A stretch of DNA of 64,000 nt from Micromonospora sp. M71_S20. Lineage in GTDB: Bacteria; Actinomycetota; Actinomycetes; Mycobacteriales; Micromonosporaceae. This document shows positions 25,018 through 33,816 of the stretch, piece after piece. Under the pieces are notes generated by a model, which had not been told where the DNA came from, did not search any database, and saw nothing but the letters and a program-made list of their open reading frames with translations. The DNA lies in assembly GCF_003664255.1 (NCBI RefSeq), contig NZ_RCCV01000001.1:2542001-2606000 (forward strand), given 5' to 3'. Numbering within the stretch: position 1 is the first letter of the stretch; each line of letters opens with the position of its first letter. The position numbers and the translations under genes are program-made.

Positions 25018-26272
25018 GAACGCCCTGGACGAGATGTTCGCCGAGTTCGAGGCCGACGCGAGGACCAGCTTCCGGCCGCCGGGCGTGCCGGCGGTCGAAC
25101 GCCGGGTCCGCGACCGGCGACGACGTCGCGGGCGGCTGCTGGCGGGCCTGGGCGCGCTCCTCCTGGCCGGGCCGGCCGGGGCGTTCGCCGCCGGCCGGGG
25201 TGCCGACCCCGGCCCGCCGATCCCGACGCCCGCCCCCGCGGTGTCGCCGACACCCGCCGGCAAGCTCCCCGAACGGAAGGTCTCCCTGCCCGGCGCGCCC
25301 GGCCGGCTGACCGAACTGCGATTCGTCGACGCCCGGAACGGCTGGGTGCTCTTCGACACCTGTGGCACGCCCGATCCAGGCTCGACCGACTGCCGGCGAG
25401 CCGTCGGGCGGACCGTCGACGGCGGAGTGACCTGGCATTTGACGACACCGCTCCCCGACGCGAAGGGACCGGTGAACCTGTTGCCGGTCGACGAGCGGAG
25501 GCTCACGGTGCGAGTCGGTGACGGGTACCTCGTGACCAACGACGGCGGCGCGGCCTGGTCCCGCCACCCGTTCGACTCGCCGCCGCCGGTCACGCAGGCA
25601 AGCAGCGCCACCCGCAGCGGGTTCTTCGTCCGCTGCCCCGAGAGAGACGGACAGGGCGCGAGGGGCATGGAGTGCCCCCGAGGGGAGCTGGTGCGGATCG
25701 GCTCCGGTCCCGTCCGGCCGCAGCCCCCGGTGCCCCTGACCGGCGAGACCGACCACCGGGTCGTCGAGGGCGGCGACGGGCGGCTCTGGCTGACCGTACG
25801 CGACGGGGGCCGGCTGACTGTCCTGGTCAGCGACGACCAGGCGACCACCTGGCGGAAGCTGCCGACCGGTACGGGGGCGAAAGCCGGACGGCTCCTCGTC
25901 TCACCCGACGGTGCCGACGCCTGGTTGGTGACCGTAAGCGAGAGCGAGTTCAGCGTGACGGCGGCAACGCAGGTGTGGCGGTTGGTCGGGGGTCGGTGGG
26001 AGCAACGACCGGGCCTGCCCGACAGCACCTCCGACGTCGCCGCCACGAACGGCGGGGTCCTCGCCGTCATCGGGGCGTACGGCAACGCCGGCTTCTGGGC
26101 CGACGGACGCTACGTCGACGCGCCCTCGCTGGCCGCCGCGCTACGAACCGGCACCGACGAGAGCCCGTCCGTCGAGGTGCTGCGCGACGACACGGTCGTC
26201 GTAACCACGGCCTCCGTCCGTATCGTCGGCATCGGGTCCGGCATCACGCGCACGTGGACCCGGTTCTCCTGA
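25010..26272 (+). CDS. Membrane-anchored Asp-box/propeller protein, probable anti-sigma partner
   Basis: 420 residues from GTG 25010, inside the end of the sigma gene. Cytosolic N-terminus (ENALDEMFAEFEADARTSFR, basic RRVRDRRRRRG), a single TM (LLAGLGALLLAGPAGAFAAG), a Pro-rich linker, then an ectodomain with at least three Asp-box (BNR) turns: TVDGGVTWHL, TNDGGAAWSR and SDDQATTWRK. Asp-boxes mark sialidase-like beta-propellers. The overlap with an ECF sigma gene suggests it restrains that sigma and responds to an extracellular ligand; no classical ZAS zinc motif is seen. Confidence 0.75.
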   Translation: MRENALDEMFAEFEADARTSFRPPGVPAVERRVRDRRRRRGRLLAGLGALLLAGPAGAFAAGRGADPGPPIPTPAPAVSPTPAGKLPERKVSLPGAPGRLTELRFVDARNGWVLFDTCGTPDPGSTDCRRAVGRTVDGGVTWHLTTPLPDAKGPVNLLPVDERRLTVRVGDGYLVTNDGGAAWSRHPFDSPPPVTQASSATRSGFFVRCPERDGQGARGMECPRGELVRIGSGPVRPQPPVPLTGETDHRVVEGGDGRLWLTVRDGGRLTVLVSDDQATTWRKLPTGTGAKAGRLLVSPDGADAWLVTVSESEFSVTAATQVWRLVGGRWEQRPGLPDSTSDVAATNGGVLAVIGAYGNAGFWADGRYVDAPSLAAALRTGTDESPSVEVLRDDTVVVTTASVRIVGIGSGITRTWTRFS

Positions 26273-26332
26273 CGACGCACCGTCGACGGTCCGCCGACGC
26301 CGGCAGGTCTGTCGACGGCGCGGGCCGGGGCT

Positions 26333-26779
26333 TCAGGCGCGGCGGTGGGCGATCCGGCCGGCGACCACGGTCACCAGGCAGGTGCCATCGGCGTCGAGGA
26401 CCGCCAGGTCGGCCCGACCGCCGGGTGCCAGCGTCGGCGGTGCGGCGGCGGGCAGCACCAGCAGGTCGCTGCGCTCCACGGCGGCCCGCAGCGCCGGATC
26501 GGTCAGGTGACCGGCCAGCACGGCGGTCACCCCGAGGCGCAGCAGCGCGTGCACCCGCTCGCGGGGAGTGTCGGCGGCCGGCAGCGGCCCGTCGTGCACC
26601 AGCCCCGGCCCGAGCGTGCCCGGCCAGCGGCGGATCCGGGCTCCGGCGTACGCCTCCGTCAGCTCGGCCAGCGGGCCGACCGCGAGGATCCGGTCGGCCC
26701 GGACCGCGACGGCGGCCCCGGCGGTGGGCGGGGCGTCGGGCGCGGTCCGCAGCAGCGGCGCGGTGTGCAGGGTGAGCAC
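26333..26779 (-). CDS. Imidazolonepropionase-like short protein
   Basis: 148 residues: MLTLHTAPLLRTAPDAP, AVAVRADRILAVGPLAEL, RRWPGTLGPGLVHDGPL and a C-terminal APGGRADLAVLDADGTCLV TVVAGR strand pair. These are the N- and C-terminal beta-sandwich pieces of amidohydrolases (imidazolonepropionase/HutI-like) with most of the catalytic barrel absent. Actinomycetes have many such short proteins, so it is probably a real gene and not a fresh truncation. No metal ligands (HxH) are present, so enzymatic activity is doubtful. It lies 3 bp downstream of the GDSL gene and is likely cotranscribed. Confidence 0.65.
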   Translation of the reverse strand: MLTLHTAPLLRTAPDAPPTAGAAVAVRADRILAVGPLAELTEAYAGARIRRWPGTLGPGLVHDGPLPAADTPRERVHALLRLGVTAVLAGHLTDPALRAAVERSDLLVLPAAAPPTLAPGGRADLAVLDADGTCLVTVVAGRIAHRRA

Positions 26780-26782
26780 GTC

Positions 26783-27550
26783 TCAGTCGGCGATCGGGCC
26801 GAGCAACGGGCGCTTGGCGGTGACGGTGTCGCCGGAGGAGCGGCCGGTGAGCCGGCGCTTGATCCACGGCGCCAGGTGCCGCCCGGCCCAGCGCAGGTCG
26901 GCGGCGCGGGCGGCCAGCCAGGGCGTCGGCGCCGGGTGCGGCGGCACCATCAGCCATTCCTCGTCGCAGCCGACGCCCAGCGCGTTGAGCACCTGCGCGG
27001 CGACCCGCCGGTGCCCGGCGGCCGACAGGTGCAGCCGGTCGGTGCTCCAGAGCATCGGGTTGAGGTACGCGTCGTCGGCGTACAGGTCGACCAGGATGGC
27101 GCCGTGCCGCTCGGCGGTCTCGCCGACGGCCCGGTTGAGCAGTTGCACCCGGGGCGCGACGAGGCGCTGGCCGGGCAGCCGGGCCATCACGTCGGCGAAC
27201 CGGAAGAGGACCACGTCGGCGCCGCCGGAGCGCAGCCTCCGCACGACGTCGTCGAAGCGGGTGACCAGGGCGTCCGGGTCGAAGGTGCGGCGGAGCACGT
27301 CGTTGCCGCCGGCCGCGAAGCTGATCAGGTCGGGCTTCATGGCGAGCGCGGCTGGCACCTGCTCGGCCACCACGCCCGGGAAGAGCCGACCCCGGATGGC
27401 CAGGTTCGCGTACCGGAAGTCGGGACCGGCCTCGGCGGCCAGCCGGGTGGCCACCAGGTCCGCCCAGCCCCGGTAGCTGCCGTCCGGGTACGCGTCGTCC
27501 ATGCCCTCGGTGAAGCTGTCCCCGACCGCCACGAAACTGCGCCAGCGCAC
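26783..27550 (-). CDS. SGNH/GDSL-family hydrolase
   Basis: 255 residues from GTG 27550. Block I VAVGDSFTEGMDD holds the nucleophile Ser, block III FAAGGNDVLRR the oxyanion Asn, and block V DRLHLSAAGHRRVA the Asp/His pair. No signal peptide, so probably a cytoplasmic esterase or lipase. The C-terminus is basic (WIKRRLTGR). First gene of a two-gene unit with the amidohydrolase-like gene. The physiological ester is unknown. Confidence 0.85.
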   Translation of the reverse strand: MRWRSFVAVGDSFTEGMDDAYPDGSYRGWADLVATRLAAEAGPDFRYANLAIRGRLFPGVVAEQVPAALAMKPDLISFAAGGNDVLRRTFDPDALVTRFDDVVRRLRSGGADVVLFRFADVMARLPGQRLVAPRVQLLNRAVGETAERHGAILVDLYADDAYLNPMLWSTDRLHLSAAGHRRVAAQVLNALGVGCDEEWLMVPPHPAPTPWLAARAADLRWAGRHLAPWIKRRLTGRSSGDTVTAKRPLLGPIAD

Positions 27551-27574
27551 CTGATCATCCCTCCGACGTGCGGC

Positions 27575-27621
27575 AGGGAAGGGCGCCTCGTCGTCGCTTC
27601 CGGTGGAGGAAGGGTCCTTCC
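27575..27621. repeat. Intergenic palindromic repeat element, copy 1
   Basis: Two half-elements: a degraded GGGAAGGGCGCCT and, at 27608-27621, the near-perfect palindrome GGAAGGGTCCTTCC followed by CGACG. The same design occurs at 33750-33797. Such GGAAGGGNCCTTCC elements are scattered in Micromonospora intergenic regions; function unknown. Confidence 0.5.
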
Positions 27622-27886
27622 CGACGCGGGACAGTCTTCACCAGGAGGGCCGGTGCCGGGGGGCACCGACGGACAAACGTGGCGGAGGTCATCGTGGACC
27701 GCGGGGCCTGATCTTCGCTCCGCTCGGGATCAAGGAGTTCGATGGGGCTGCCGGCCATCCGTCGGAGCGTTCCATTTGCGGGGACTGCCGGCCGGCCGGC
27801 ACGGTCCGGTCAGGTGGATGGCGGCGCCAGCAGGTGCGTCACGGCCCCCGGTGTGCGAGCCTCGTCCAGGCCGTCTTTACAAGGTC

Positions 27887-27900
27887 GTAACAATTGTCAC
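27887..27900. promoter_or_regulatory. Near-palindrome upstream of roadblock operon
   Basis: GTAACAATTGTCAC, symmetric at 12 of 14 positions, unusually AT-rich for this region and placed 62 bp before the roadblock start codon. Possible operator; the regulator is unknown. Confidence 0.3.
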
Positions 27901-27961
27901 CGTCGGGTCACCCTCTGCTGAGCAGACGGCGACGCCGCCCGTAAGTCCTGGGAGAAACACC

Positions 27962-28333
27962 GTGCCGAACCTCGACATGGCACTGAAGACCGCGATGAGC
28001 ATCGACGGCGCGATCGGCGCCGCACTCGTCGACTACAACAGCGGGATGACGCTGGGCGTGGCCGGAGGAACCGGGGAGATCGACCTCACCGTCGCCGCCG
28101 CCGGCAACACGGATGTCGTCCGCGCCAAGCTGCGGACCATCGAGATGCTCAAGCTGAACGACGAGATCGAGGACATCCTCATCACGCTCGGCACCCAGTA
28201 CCACCTGATCCGCCCGGTGACCAGCCGCACCGGCAAGGGGCTCTTCCTCTACCTGATGGTGAGCAAGAGCCGCGCCAACCTGGCGATGGCACGCCACCAG
28301 CTGCGCAGCATCGAGGAGAGCCTGGAGTTGTGA
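27962..28333 (+). CDS. Roadblock/LC7-domain protein
   Basis: 123 residues from GTG 27962 with GGGAGA upstream. The alpha/beta roadblock fold reads IDGAIGAALVDYNSGMTLGV, a DLTVAAAGNTDVVRAKLRTI helix, and LITLGTQYHLIRPVTSRTGK then LFLYLMVSKSRANLAMARHQ. Roadblock proteins usually act as non-catalytic partners or GAP-like regulators of small GTPases; no GTPase is next to it here, unlike the four-gene conservons of Streptomyces. Stop and next start overlap (GTGA). Confidence 0.8.
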   Translation: MPNLDMALKTAMSIDGAIGAALVDYNSGMTLGVAGGTGEIDLTVAAAGNTDVVRAKLRTIEMLKLNDEIEDILITLGTQYHLIRPVTSRTGKGLFLYLMVSKSRANLAMARHQLRSIEESLEL

Positions 28334-28830
28334 GCGGGATCGACGACACCGAGACTCCCCTTCCCCGCCGCAGCGCGCGTACGGGCACCCTGCCGCCACC
28401 CCGGCCGTTGCCCCCGTCGCTGGCCGGGAACACGTCGCTGCCGTACCCGGCGATCGGGCACGAGCTGTCGGAGCTGCGCCTCCAGATCCCGGGGGTGCAC
28501 GGCTGCGTCCTCGGCGGCGTGGACGGCCTGCTCATCACCCACAACCTGCAGACCGACGTCGACCCGAACGACCTGGCGGCGCTCGCCGCCACCACGTACG
28601 GGCTGGGCCGGCAGGTCGGGCTGCGGCTGGGGCAGGGCGCCTTCCAGCAGTCCACCGTCCGCAACGCCGGCGGCTACCTGAGCGTCTACGCGGTCAGCTC
28701 GCAGGCGCTGCTAGCGGTGGTCGGCGAGGACAGCATCAACGTGGCCCGGCTGCACCTGCACGCCCCGCCGGTGGCCGAGCGGCTCGCCGCCCTGCTGGAT
28801 CAGTCCGTCCACGCCGGCCAAGGGTCCTGA
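28330..28830 (+). CDS. Roadblock/LC7-domain protein, coupled to the previous gene
   Basis: 166 residues. A Pro/Arg-rich N-terminal tail (about 45 residues) precedes a roadblock domain: ELRLQIPGVHGCVLGGVDGL, LAALAATTYGLGRQVGLRLG, and NAGGYLSVYAVSSQALLAVV ending LAALLDQSVHAGQGS. Translation is coupled to the first roadblock gene by a 4-nt overlap, so a heterodimer is the simple inference. Confidence 0.8.
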   Translation: MSGIDDTETPLPRRSARTGTLPPPRPLPPSLAGNTSLPYPAIGHELSELRLQIPGVHGCVLGGVDGLLITHNLQTDVDPNDLAALAATTYGLGRQVGLRLGQGAFQQSTVRNAGGYLSVYAVSSQALLAVVGEDSINVARLHLHAPPVAERLAALLDQSVHAGQGS

Positions 28831-28842
28831 GGGCAGACCCTC
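28829..28842 (+). terminator. Short hairpin after roadblock operon
   Basis: GAGGGCAGACCCTC forms a 5-bp stem with a 4-nt loop right at the stop codon of the second roadblock gene. Weak, no U tract. Confidence 0.3.
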
Positions 28843-29018
28843 TTCGGTGGCGCGCAGGGCTGCCGCCGTCGACGGTCGGGCGGAACGCGGGGCCGCCCCG
28901 CTCCGCCCGACCGGCTCCGGCAGATCTGCGCGGCGGCGCCCCCTCGGCCTGCTGCTCGGCCCGGGCGCCCTGGCCCACCGCCTGGATCGTCGGCCGGGGC
29001 GCACGCCGCTTCGACCGG

Positions 29019-30233
29019 TCAGGTCGCCGACGACCGCCGCCCGCCGCGCAGGCGGACGGCGAGCAGCGCCAGGGTGGCGCCGGCCAGCGCCGCTCCGGCC
29101 AGGAACGTGCCGCGTGTCGAGGTGGCCGCCTGGACCGACCCGAGCAGCAGTGGCGAGACGAACAGGCCGGCGAAGGTGGCGCTGGCCAGCAGCGCGGTGG
29201 CCTGACCGCGCCGGGCGGGCGGCGAGTGTTCGGCCACCAGCACGGTCAGCGCCGGCACGGCCAGCCCCATGCCGATTCCGAACACGGCCGGCGCGACGAG
29301 CATCAGCGCCGGCGAACCGGTCAGCCCGAGGGTGCCCAGCGCGACCGCGAAGACGGCGAGAGTGACCGCGAGCAGCCGCGCCTGGCCCAGGCGGGCCCGG
29401 GCCCGCGCGTAGCCGAGACCGACGACGCTCATGGCCAGCGACGGGGCCGCCGTGAACAGCGCCACGGCGGCCGTCTCGGTGATGCCGACCTCGGCCAGCC
29501 GCTGCGGCAGGAACACCAGCACCCCGTACAGCAGCAGGCTGGTCACCGCCTGCAGGCCGTAGATCCCGACGAGCGGGGGGTGCTGACGGAGCAGGTTCCA
29601 CAGCGACCCCGACCGGCCCGGTGGCGCGCCGGACCCGACGGCGGCGCGCCGGGCCGGGAGGACCCGGAGCGTGACCAGGCCCAGGGGCACCCCGACCAGG
29701 TAGACGCCGAAGGGGGCGTGCCAGGAGAGCCCGCCCAACACGCCGCCGAGCAGCGGGAAGAGCACCCCGCCGAGGCTGATCGCGGTGGACCGCCAGCCCA
29801 TCGCCCGGTCGCGTGCCACCCCCGCGTAGAGGTCGAGCAGCCCGAGCGTGGTCCCCGCGAAGACCAGCGCCGCGCCGACGCCGAACAGCAGGCGGGTGGC
29901 GATCAGCAGGGGGTAGCTGTCGGTGACCAGACACGCGCCGCCGGCGAGCCCGTACAGGACCAGCCCGAGGGCCAGGGGGGTGCGCACCCCCCATCGGTCG
30001 ATGGCGCGGCCGACCAGCGGGCCGGCGAGGGCGAGGGAGAGTCCGTGCGCGGTGAGGACGAGCCCGGCGGCGGCGCCGGTGAGCCGGAGTTCGCCGCGGA
30101 TCAGCTCGACCACCGGGGTCAGCACCGCGCCCGCGAGCACGGTCAGCAGGGAGCCGGCGAGCAGGACGACAGTCGCCGCCCGGCGACCGGCGACGGGGGC
30201 GGTGGCGGCGGGAGCCGCGGCGACGCCCGTCAC
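29019..30233 (-). CDS. MFS transporter, second gene of SoxR-type operon
   Basis: 404 residues from GTG 30233, which overlaps the FMN reductase stop (GTGA). Twelve TM-like segments; motif A GPLVGRAIDRWGVRTPLALG after TM2 and an analogous loop in the second half, as in drug/proton antiporters of the 12-TM class. An alternative upstream reading through the reductase gene is a shadow. Coupling to a flavin reductase behind a SoxR-type box suggests export of redox-active compounds. Confidence 0.85.
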   Translation of the reverse strand: MTGVAAAPAATAPVAGRRAATVVLLAGSLLTVLAGAVLTPVVELIRGELRLTGAAAGLVLTAHGLSLALAGPLVGRAIDRWGVRTPLALGLVLYGLAGGACLVTDSYPLLIATRLLFGVGAALVFAGTTLGLLDLYAGVARDRAMGWRSTAISLGGVLFPLLGGVLGGLSWHAPFGVYLVGVPLGLVTLRVLPARRAAVGSGAPPGRSGSLWNLLRQHPPLVGIYGLQAVTSLLLYGVLVFLPQRLAEVGITETAAVALFTAAPSLAMSVVGLGYARARARLGQARLLAVTLAVFAVALGTLGLTGSPALMLVAPAVFGIGMGLAVPALTVLVAEHSPPARRGQATALLASATFAGLFVSPLLLGSVQAATSTRGTFLAGAALAGATLALLAVRLRGGRRSSAT

Positions 30234-30892
30234 GAGCGGGCCGCCTGTTCCGCCCCCAGCCGGGCGGCGTCGGCCGCCGGCGGCCGGGCCGGATTCACCG
30301 TCACCGGCGGGGCCGGGGCCTCCGCCGCCGGCCGGCGGATCGGGGCCAGGGCCGCCGCCCAGGTGAGCAGTTCGTCGAGCATCGCGGCCAGGCTGCGTTC
30401 CTGGTGCGCGGCGGGGTTCGGGCGCTCCCCGGTGAAGTCGGTGGGCAGGGACAGCCCGACGGCGGTACGGACTCCGGCGACCCGGACCTCCGCCAGCACC
30501 AGGCGCAGCGCCTCGACGGCCCGCCAGCCCCCGGTCACGCCGTACCCGACGAAGCCAGCCGCCTTGTGGTGCCACTCGGCGCACAGGTAGTCGATCGCGT
30601 TCTTGCAGGCGGCCGAGGTGGAGTGGTTGTACTCCGGGGTGACGAAGACGAACCCGTCGCACGGCTCGACGGCGGCGGCCCAGGCCCGGGTGTGCGGGTG
30701 GCGGTAGTCGCCGAACGCCGCCGGGACCGGCTCGTCCAGCAGGGGCAGGTTGAAGTCGGCGAGGTCGAGCATCCCGAACGCGACACCGGGGTGTCGCTCG
30801 CGGGCGAGGTGGTGCACCCAGTCGGCCACCGCCCTGCCCCGCCGTCCGGGCCGCGTCGACCCCACGACGATTCCGATCCGTATCGGCTCCAT
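30230..30892 (-). CDS. NADPH-dependent FMN reductase family protein
   Basis: 220 residues from ATG 30892. Flavodoxin-like fold with IRIGIVVGSTRPGRRG (FMN phosphate loop), DLADFNLPLLDEPVP and VFVTPEYNHSTSAACKNAID, the hallmark of the NAD(P)H:FMN/quinone reductase family (chromate reductase/ArsH relatives). A Pro/Ala-rich tail follows the core. It is first in an operon with an MFS gene and its start codon lies 6 nt beyond a putative -10 element, implying a leaderless mRNA. Divergent from soxR. Confidence 0.88.
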   Translation of the reverse strand: MEPIRIGIVVGSTRPGRRGRAVADWVHHLARERHPGVAFGMLDLADFNLPLLDEPVPAAFGDYRHPHTRAWAAAVEPCDGFVFVTPEYNHSTSAACKNAIDYLCAEWHHKAAGFVGYGVTGGWRAVEALRLVLAEVRVAGVRTAVGLSLPTDFTGERPNPAAHQERSLAAMLDELLTWAAALAPIRRPAAEAPAPPVTVNPARPPAADAARLGAEQAARS

Positions 30893-30898
30893 GGCGCG

Positions 30899-30929
30899 AG
30901 TCTTCAACCTCGACCATGGTCGAGGTCAA
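30899..30929 (-). promoter_or_regulatory. SoxR/MerR-type promoter with 20-bp palindrome
   Basis: Perfect palindrome ACCTCGACCATGGTCGAGGT (30907-30926) between a -35-like TTGACC (30929-30924) and a -10-like AAGACT (30904-30899), spacer 19 bp. Over-long spacers spanned by a dyad are the hallmark of MerR-family activation. The reductase ATG begins 6 nt past the -10. Symmetry places it to serve the divergent soxR gene too. Confidence 0.65.
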
Positions 30930-30946
30930 GCCGTTAGCATGCCGAC

Positions 30947-31435
30947 ATGGCGAGCCTCCCGCCCCACCACACCGAGCTGACCGTCGGCCAGGTCGCGGCC
31001 CGCACCGGCGTCGCCGTCACGGCACTGCACTTCTACGAGGCCAAGGGGCTGATCCACAGTCGACGCACCAGCGGCGGACAGCGCCGCTACCCCCGCGACG
31101 TGATCCGGCGGGTGTCCTTCATCCGGGTCGCCCAACGGGTCGGCATCCCGCTCCGGCTCGTCGCCGAGGCGTTGGCCGGTCTGCCGGACGGGCGTACCCC
31201 GACCCGGGAGGACTGGGCCCTGCTCTCCACCACCTGGCAGGCCAAACTCGACCAGCGCATCGCCCAGCTCCAGCACCTGCGCGACGACCTGACCGACTGC
31301 ATCGGGTGCGGCTGCCTCTCCATCGACCGCTGCCTCCTGCGCAACGCGAACGACCACCTCGGCGAGACCGGTCAGGGCCCGCGCCGCCTGCTCGGCCCCG
31401 CCCCGGCGACGCCGCCCGGCCCGGAACCCGGCTGA
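30947..31435 (+). CDS. soxR: SoxR-type redox-sensing MerR regulator
   Basis: 162 residues. MerR winged helix ([40 protein letters not shown]), dimerisation helix, and the [2Fe-2S]-binding cluster [12 protein letters not shown] with the CX2CXCX5C spacing of SoxR. In actinomycetes SoxR responds mainly to redox-active metabolites and controls small efflux/reductase sets. Here the divergent operon encodes exactly a flavin reductase and an MFS pump. A second similar box lies at 39450 before another MFS gene. Confidence 0.9.
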   Translation: MASLPPHHTELTVGQVAARTGVAVTALHFYEAKGLIHSRRTSGGQRRYPRDVIRRVSFIRVAQRVGIPLRLVAEALAGLPDGRTPTREDWALLSTTWQAKLDQRIAQLQHLRDDLTDCIGCGCLSIDRCLLRNANDHLGETGQGPRRLLGPAPATPPGPEPG

Positions 31436-31490
31436 CCGCCCTACCCGAAATGGATCGTCGCCCCGCCGCCGGCCGCCGTACGCTGCGCCA

Positions 31491-33260
31491 ATGCTGCTAC
31501 GCATGTCGACCCTGCTGCTCCGGACCCTGCGCGAGGACCCGGCGGACGCGGAGGTGCCGAGCCACCGGCTCCTGCTACGCGCCGGCTACATCCGTCGCGC
31601 CGCACCGGGCGGCTACACCTGGCTGCCGCTGGGCAAGCTGGTGCTGGACCGGGTCACCGAGGTGGTCCGGCAGGAGATGACGGCGATCGGCGACCAGGAG
31701 GTGCACTTCCCGGCGCTGCTGCCGGCCGAGCCCTACCGGACCAGCGGCCGGTGGACGGAGTACGGCGACGACATCTTCACCCTCGCCGACCGGCGCGGCG
31801 CGGAGCACCTGCTCGCGCCCACCCACGAGGAACTGGCCGCGCTGCTGGTCAAGGACCTGTTCAGCTCGTACCGGGACTTCCCGGTGACGCTCTTCCAGAT
31901 CCAGACGAAGTTCCGGGACGAGGCCCGGCCGCGCGCCGGACTGCTGCGCGGGCGCGAGTTCCTGATGAAGGACGCCTACTCGTTCGACCTCGACGAGGCG
32001 GGCCTCGCGGCGGCGTACGAGCGGCACCGCGGGGCGTACCGGCGGATCTTCGACCGGCTCGGGCTGGAGCACACCGTCGTGCGCGCGACCTCCGGGGCGA
32101 TGGGCGGTTCGGCCTCGGAGGAGTTCCTGGCGGCGACGCCCGTCGGCGAGGACACCTTCGTCGGCTGCACCGCCTGCGACTACGCGGCCAACACCGAGGC
32201 GGTGACCACGCCCGCCCCGCCGGCCGGCGACCCGGACGCGCAGCCGGCGGCCGAGGTGCACGACACCCCCGAGACCCCGACCATCGCCAGCCTGGTCGAG
32301 CTGGCCAACGCCCGGCGCTTGGGCGGCCGGGACGACTGGACCGCCGCCGACACCCTGAAGAACGTGGTGCTCGCCCTGCGCCGTCCTGGGGCGGAGGAGA
32401 CCGAGCTGCTGGTGGTCGGGCTGCCCGGCGACCGGGAGGTCGACCTGAAGCGACTCGGCGCGGCGGTCGCCCCGGCCGCCGTGGACGTCTTCGACGGCTG
32501 GGACACCCGGCCGGAGCTGGTCCGTGGTTACATCGGCCCGCAGGTCATGGCGAAGCTGGGCATCCGCTACCTGGCCGATCCCCGGGTGGTGCCGGGCAGC
32601 GCGTGGCTGACCGGCGCCAACGAGCCGGGCCGGCACGCGACGGGGGTGGTCTGCGGCCGGGACTTCGTGCCGGACGGCACGATCGAGGCGGCCGAGGTGC
32701 GGCCCGGTGACCCCTGCCCGGCCTGCGGCACGGGCGAGCTGACCTTGCGGCGGGGCATCGAGATCGGGCACATCTTCCAGCTCGGTCGCCGCTACACCGA
32801 CGCCTTCGCCGTCGACGTGCTCGGCCCCGCCGGCAAGCCCGTCCGGCCCACCATGGGCTGCTACGGGATCGGGGTGTCCCGCGCGGTCGCCGCGATCGTC
32901 GAGCAGCACCACGACGATCGGGGACTGGTCTGGCCGGAGGCGGTCGCGCCCTGCGACGTACACCTGGTGGCTGCCGGGAAGGGGCCGCAGCTGGACGCGG
33001 CGCTGGAGCTCGGCGGGCGGCTCGCCGCCGCCGGCCTGCGGGTGCTGGTCGACGACCGGACGCACGTCTCCGCCGGGGTGAAGTTCACCGACGCCGAGCT
33101 GATCGGCATCCCGCGCGCCGTCGTGGTCGGCCGACGTCTCGCCGAGGGATACGTGGAACTGCGCGACCGGGCGTCCGGGGAGCGCGTCGAACTGCCGGTC
33201 GACGGGGTGGCGGACCGGCTCGTCGAACGGGTACACCGGGAGCGCGGGAACGTGGTGTAG
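31491..33260 (+). CDS. proS: Prolyl-tRNA synthetase, bacterial type
   Basis: 589 residues, charging tRNA-Pro. Class II core motifs are visible ([54 protein letters not shown]), with the anticodon-binding domain at the C-terminus ([20 protein letters not shown]). The INS editing insertion occupies roughly residues 240-390 and includes [20 protein letters not shown], marking the long bacterial form. Internal ATG 31503 is an alternative start. Confidence 0.93.
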   Translation: MLLRMSTLLLRTLREDPADAEVPSHRLLLRAGYIRRAAPGGYTWLPLGKLVLDRVTEVVRQEMTAIGDQEVHFPALLPAEPYRTSGRWTEYGDDIFTLADRRGAEHLLAPTHEELAALLVKDLFSSYRDFPVTLFQIQTKFRDEARPRAGLLRGREFLMKDAYSFDLDEAGLAAAYERHRGAYRRIFDRLGLEHTVVRATSGAMGGSASEEFLAATPVGEDTFVGCTACDYAANTEAVTTPAPPAGDPDAQPAAEVHDTPETPTIASLVELANARRLGGRDDWTAADTLKNVVLALRRPGAEETELLVVGLPGDREVDLKRLGAAVAPAAVDVFDGWDTRPELVRGYIGPQVMAKLGIRYLADPRVVPGSAWLTGANEPGRHATGVVCGRDFVPDGTIEAAEVRPGDPCPACGTGELTLRRGIEIGHIFQLGRRYTDAFAVDVLGPAGKPVRPTMGCYGIGVSRAVAAIVEQHHDDRGLVWPEAVAPCDVHLVAAGKGPQLDAALELGGRLAAAGLRVLVDDRTHVSAGVKFTDAELIGIPRAVVVGRRLAEGYVELRDRASGERVELPVDGVADRLVERVHRERGNVV

Positions 33261-33316
33261 CGAACGTGTCACGGGGTACCGCAGTCCGATCGACTGAATG
33301 CGTTCTGGAGGCTCTC

Positions 33317-33742
33317 ATGACCGGTTACCGGGTCAGCGACGTGATGACGAAGCAGGTCATCTACCTGCCCGCCGAGACCACCCTGGATGAGGCGGCCAGG
33401 GTGATGAAGGAGGCGGACATCGGCGACGTGGTGGTCACCGACGGCGCCACCCTCGCCGGCATGCTCACCGACCGCGACATCGTCGTCCGGGCGGTGGCCG
33501 AGCGCAGCGACCCGGCCACCACCACGATCGGCTCGATCATCACCCGCGAGGTGGTGATGATCGAGCAGCATTCGACCGCGGCCGAGGCGGCGGCCCTGAT
33601 GCGGGAGCGGGGCATCCGGCGGGTGCTGGTCTGCGACGCCGAGCGCAAGCTGGTCGGCATCGTCTCCCTCGGCGACCTCGCGATGCAGCTCGACCCCAAC
33701 TCGGCGTTGAGCGAGATCAGCGAGCAGGCGCCCACCGTCTGA
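33317..33742 (+). CDS. Tandem CBS-domain protein
   Basis: 141 residues from ATG 33317 with CTGGAGG just upstream. Two CBS motifs: VSDVMTKQVIYLPAETTLDE ... GMLTDRDIVVRAVA and IITREVVMIEQHSTAAEAAA ... LVGIVSLGDLAMQ. These bind adenine nucleotides and sense energy state; a close paralogue lies at 45112-45531. Stand-alone CBS proteins of this size are common in actinobacteria; the partner is unknown. Confidence 0.85.
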   Translation: MTGYRVSDVMTKQVIYLPAETTLDEAARVMKEADIGDVVVTDGATLAGMLTDRDIVVRAVAERSDPATTTIGSIITREVVMIEQHSTAAEAAALMRERGIRRVLVCDAERKLVGIVSLGDLAMQLDPNSALSEISEQAPTV

Positions 33743-33749
33743 GGTACGC

Positions 33750-33797
33750 GGAAGGGCCCTTCCTGACGCCCGTGGCGCAGGAGGGGTCCCCTGCCGA
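33750..33797. repeat. Intergenic palindromic repeat element, copy 2
   Basis: Perfect palindrome GGAAGGGCCCTTCC (33750-33763), 18-nt spacer, then AGGGGTCCCCT (33782-33792) and GCCGAC. Same two-part design as 27575-27621. It lies in the short gap before the sufE-like gene and could act as a hairpin in RNA. Confidence 0.55.
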
Positions 33798-33816
33798 CGG
33801 CGGTAGCCTCGGAGTC

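Larger units (their letters stand above)
27551..27961. other. Intergenic region without a gene
   Basis: 411 bp between the GDSL gene and the roadblock operon. No convincing coding frame. It holds a palindromic repeat element (27575-27621) and, 62 bp before the roadblock start, the AT-richer near-palindrome GTAACAATTGTCAC (27887-27900), the likeliest promoter/operator area. Confidence 0.5.
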
